A DNA stretch of 33,623 bases. It comes from Conidiobolus coronatus NRRL 28638. Lineage: Eukaryota > Entomophthoromycota > Entomophthoromycetes > Entomophthorales > Conidiobolaceae. Position numbers and translations under genes: made by a program. Where the stretch lies: contig KQ964464.1 of NCBI GenBank assembly GCA_001566745.1, forward strand, positions 95,836-129,458, read 5' to 3'. The notes under the pieces are model-generated. The model was not told the origin of the DNA and ran no database searches. It saw only the letters and a program-made list of their open reading frames with translations. Positions 30,953 to 33,623 of this stretch are shown here, piece by piece; the stretch's first letter is position 1; the number at the start of each line of letters is the position of its first letter.

Positions 30953-33576
30953 TTATAAAAGTTCGACTAGCTTAGGGTTAACTAGTAAACCTTTTAGGAA
31001 TCCCATATGATGCTCTAGTAGTGCTCCTTGACCAAATAGCTGACAAATTGGTTGAATTGTATTCGCTAGCGATTCCTTAAGGGTTTCTATGTCATATTCA
31101 GTTAAACTTGCTAATAAAATAGAATGGTTGCACACGACACCGATATGATAGCTTTGTTGATAGTTAAGCGGAGATGAGACACTCATTAGAGAAGGAATTA
31201 CATCTTCTATTAGAGTTATCAATAAATTTGGATTATGGTCGCTAAGCACGTTTAGAGAAATAATAAATGATAGTATGTTAGCTGTTAATATAATGTGTTA
31301 GGAAGTATTTATATAAATTAGAAAATATATTGCTTACCATGGGTTAAATCATCTATATTACACTCGTTATTTAATAATAGTGCCTAATGAACAGTTAATA
31401 TTATAAGTGGTATATAATATCAAAATAACTATACCTCTAGTAAACCACTTAAAAATTCGTTAAAATTAGTCAATTGAAATGTGTTTAATATTAAATCCAA
31501 GTTAAAGCCTTGAAATTGAATGAACTCCCAATCTTTCTCTAGCTCCTGAACTTTAAGTAAACCTGATGACTTCCAAGTTTTTAATACGCTCTTAAGGTAA
31601 AGAAGATTCTGCTTAGAGTTTTTGAATAGTTTAGGGTTTGATAGAGTTTGAGCTTTTGTTTCCAAGTTTCGTTTTAGTTGTAGAGTTGAGGGAAACTTAT
31701 AAGTGAGTGTACTTAAAATAGGTAAATAGTTAGATAAAGCAAATTGCTTCAAGTAACTTGGAAATTTGTCATTTGATAATAATGAAGCAACCATTTTTAT
31801 ACAAAACTCGCTAGACTCTTGATGTTGATTCATTATTGCTATATTCAACAAGCTATGAATACTAACTGGTATTACAAAATGATATTCTGGCTCTATTAGC
31901 TTTACTAGTGCTTTTTCAAATCTTTCAAAGTTGGCTTTTTGATTTTGAACCTGATTTAAGATTGCTGATTTATATAGATTAGGAATTATTTGAGCTATAT
32001 TTCCTGGTGACAGAATTCTATTATGTATATGATTAATAAATATATTTGTATATAATTAAAAATAAATTACTTAAACTGGTCGTGAGCCAAAAAAGATGTT
32101 AGAAATGACTCTATTACTGGAGGAGTAATATTAAATGACGGAATTTGGCTAGTTCCAACAGTTGACTCGTTAAAAGCAAAAGAGAGAGAAGAAACCATCA
32201 TAAGATTAGGTTCTATGAGATCAATCAACTAGTTGAAATATTAATAAAGTGCTTTGTCATGTTAATTATAGAACTTACCTTATATCTATACGCACAGTAT
32301 ACAACTAAGCAAAATACGGAGCTATAAGCTTTGGAATAGCTATTAAAATCATCTAGTTTGAAGTTAATTAATTTAATTAATTTGTGTTAATTTGACAAAC
32401 CTTTAGGGAAATTCATTATTGTTAGCTTATTTAGAATCTCTATTATACTTGGTAACCAGTTGGAAGGACTTTGAAATTGAGCAATAAGCTCCAAGTAATG
32501 AGGGTCAGTTAATAAGATTGAGCAAAAATTTCCTAATAAAATTGGATTTTGAGACATTTGTTGTATGAGCTAATAATAGTTAGTTTAATATTGATAAATT
32601 TATATTTGACTTACATTAGGTAATTGATTGGCTATTAAATATTGACAGCTTGGTATGTCAATAAATAGTCTGTTTAATTTGTTCAATTTATCCAAATCAA
32701 GAGATTTGACTAATTCGCTAATTACTTGGCTTTGATTCTATTAAAAATGAGCTTAAGTTAGTATATATGTGGGATTAATTATTAATGTTTTACATTTTGA
32801 GTTATTAAAGTTAAGTAAGATTTTAAAATTTGAGAATTTGGAATAAACTCCAATAACTCAGTGTTTAGTAATTGATGATTAATAATAGATTCCAGTATAT
32901 TGCTCATTATAGGTGTTCTATTAATAATAAGTGTTAGTATTGCTATTTAACAGATGATTATTAAGTATAAAACAATACTTTATGTTATCTGTTGGTTTTT
33001 TAAAAGGGTTCAAACTATCGCAAGTATTTAATAAATCAGTTAAATGACAAATTTTTAATAAGCCATGGACTAGACTTGGTGCCTAATAAAATATAAGTTA
33101 ATAATATATTAAAAATTAATTATATAAATTACTTCTGATCCTTCCAAATTCTCATTAATATTATTATCTAAAACCTTTCTCAATTGTAATTGATTAAAGA
33201 TAAAGGGCGTCTAAATAACATTAGTTAAGTATTAATTTTATCCGAGCTTAATTTACTTTAGAAATAGTCATTAGCCACCAATATTCAGCTTCTAACTGTA
33301 ATAGCTTTATTCTATTATTTAACTCATCCAAGTTACCACTACTATTGCTAGGAGTATTATTTTTTAACTTTAAATTAATTCGTAAATTATTTAAAGTATT
33401 TGCTAATATAAATAGGATAGAGTAGAGTAATTGATAATAAATTTCGCTTGGTTTATAATTCTATAAAATAATTAATATTAAAAATATTTGAAACTATTTA
33501 TCTTTACTTTGACGTGTATTAACTTTTTCAAGTAATTTATATAGAAGAATTGGTTATACTTTGAGTCATTTAGCTT
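30953..33576 (-). CDS. Mediator tail subunit Med5/Med24-like, C-terminal part (5' end outside window)
   Basis: Twelve exons on the minus strand can be joined in one frame: 33576-33508, 33460-33257, 33210-33133, 33082-32979, 32917-32794, 32737-32615, 32569-32401, 32352-32279, 32228-32071, 32017-31435, 31383-31338 and 31281-30953. They give 686 residues to the stop; the upstream acceptor at 33577 shows that the gene continues off the right edge. The chain is all-helical, HEAT-like, Leu/Asn-rich, without catalytic motifs. The region AYSSVFCLVVYCAYRYKL, followed about 60 residues later by SPGNIAQIIPNLYKSAI and LVKLIEPEYHFVIPVSIHSLL, resembles the most conserved part of fungal Med5/Nut1 (E-F-S-LLLV-AFVYRYDL ... 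P--FY-LVPTLF ... LPSLV-A--W) from memory. Med5 is a tail-module subunit contacting activators. The exon 32569-32401 donor is GTTTGT, unusual here. Alternative: another large HEAT protein. Confidence 0.6.
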
Positions 33577-33623
33577 CTATATAATAATAATATTAGATAA
33601 AAGTTATATATACTAATAAAATT
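33577..33623 (-). other. Intron of the Med5-like gene at the window edge
   Basis: The minus strand reads a run of A/T ending ATATAG immediately before exon base 33576, so the window ends inside an intron or just past a further short exon. Confidence 0.45.

Overview
The window looks like nuclear DNA of a very AT-rich fungus, probably an early-diverging lineage. A Conidiobolus-like or other Zoopagomycota genome would fit, but that placement is inference. The reasons are: ordinary eukaryotic single-copy genes; about 40 short introns (mostly 45-65 nt, GTAAGT-like donors, CTAAC/CTRAY-like branch sites, TAG acceptors); a fungal-type mitochondrial ribosomal protein (mL58); a fungal-type Mediator Med5; an S. 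pombe Srp1-like SR protein; and intergenic DNA close to 80% A+T. The mitochondrial ribosomal protein argues against the anaerobic gut fungi, which are similarly AT-rich. One run of 276 N marks an assembly gap.

Layout, left to right. 843-1712 (+) is an SR splicing factor. It is followed by an unusually CpG/TCGA-rich non-coding stretch and a spliceable-looking intron containing a large hairpin. 2831-4765 (+) is an 8-exon mitochondrial HAD 5'-nucleotidase-like protein (NT5DC2/3 family). 6408-7478 and 8729-9800 (+) are tandem paralogues of an extended-SDR reductase (dihydroflavonol reductase/Gre2-like) with matching promoter blocks. 9915-12145 (-) is the anaphase-promoting-complex TPR subunit Cdc23/Apc8 in 9 exons. 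After 2.9 kb of AT-rich spacer comes 15034-15975 (+), a bHLH factor with a polyQ tail, convergent with 16270-16740 (-), mitoribosomal mL58. The 3.8-kb spacer that follows carries two possible gene relics: an Arf/Arl-like N-terminus at 19100 and an unrecognised coding fragment at 20022-20237.

20549-24556 (+) is Clu1/CLUH, broken by the gap. Then come 25228-25812 (+), an NME6-type nucleoside diphosphate kinase; 26031-27005 (+), an intronless isopentenyl phosphate kinase; 27089-29053 (-), Sas10/Utp3; 29518-30514 (-), the proteasome beta-7 subunit (PSMB4/Pre4); and 30953-33576 (-), the C-terminal 686 residues of a Med5/Med24-like Mediator tail subunit that runs off the right edge.

The genes are mostly unrelated housekeeping functions (splicing, cell-cycle ubiquitylation, proteasome, rRNA processing, mitochondrial translation and distribution, isoprenoid phosphate metabolism). 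The only obvious functional grouping is the reductase tandem pair. I saw no rRNA, tRNA, CRISPR array, transposon or viral sequence. No wholly new system is evident. The most unusual signals are the TCGA array plus hairpin intron behind the SR gene, the duplicated promoter elements and conversion-like block of the reductase pair, the two gene relics, and the isopentenyl phosphate kinase. Exon boundaries were worked out by hand from splice signals, reading-frame continuity and remembered family similarity; no alignment or RNA evidence was available.
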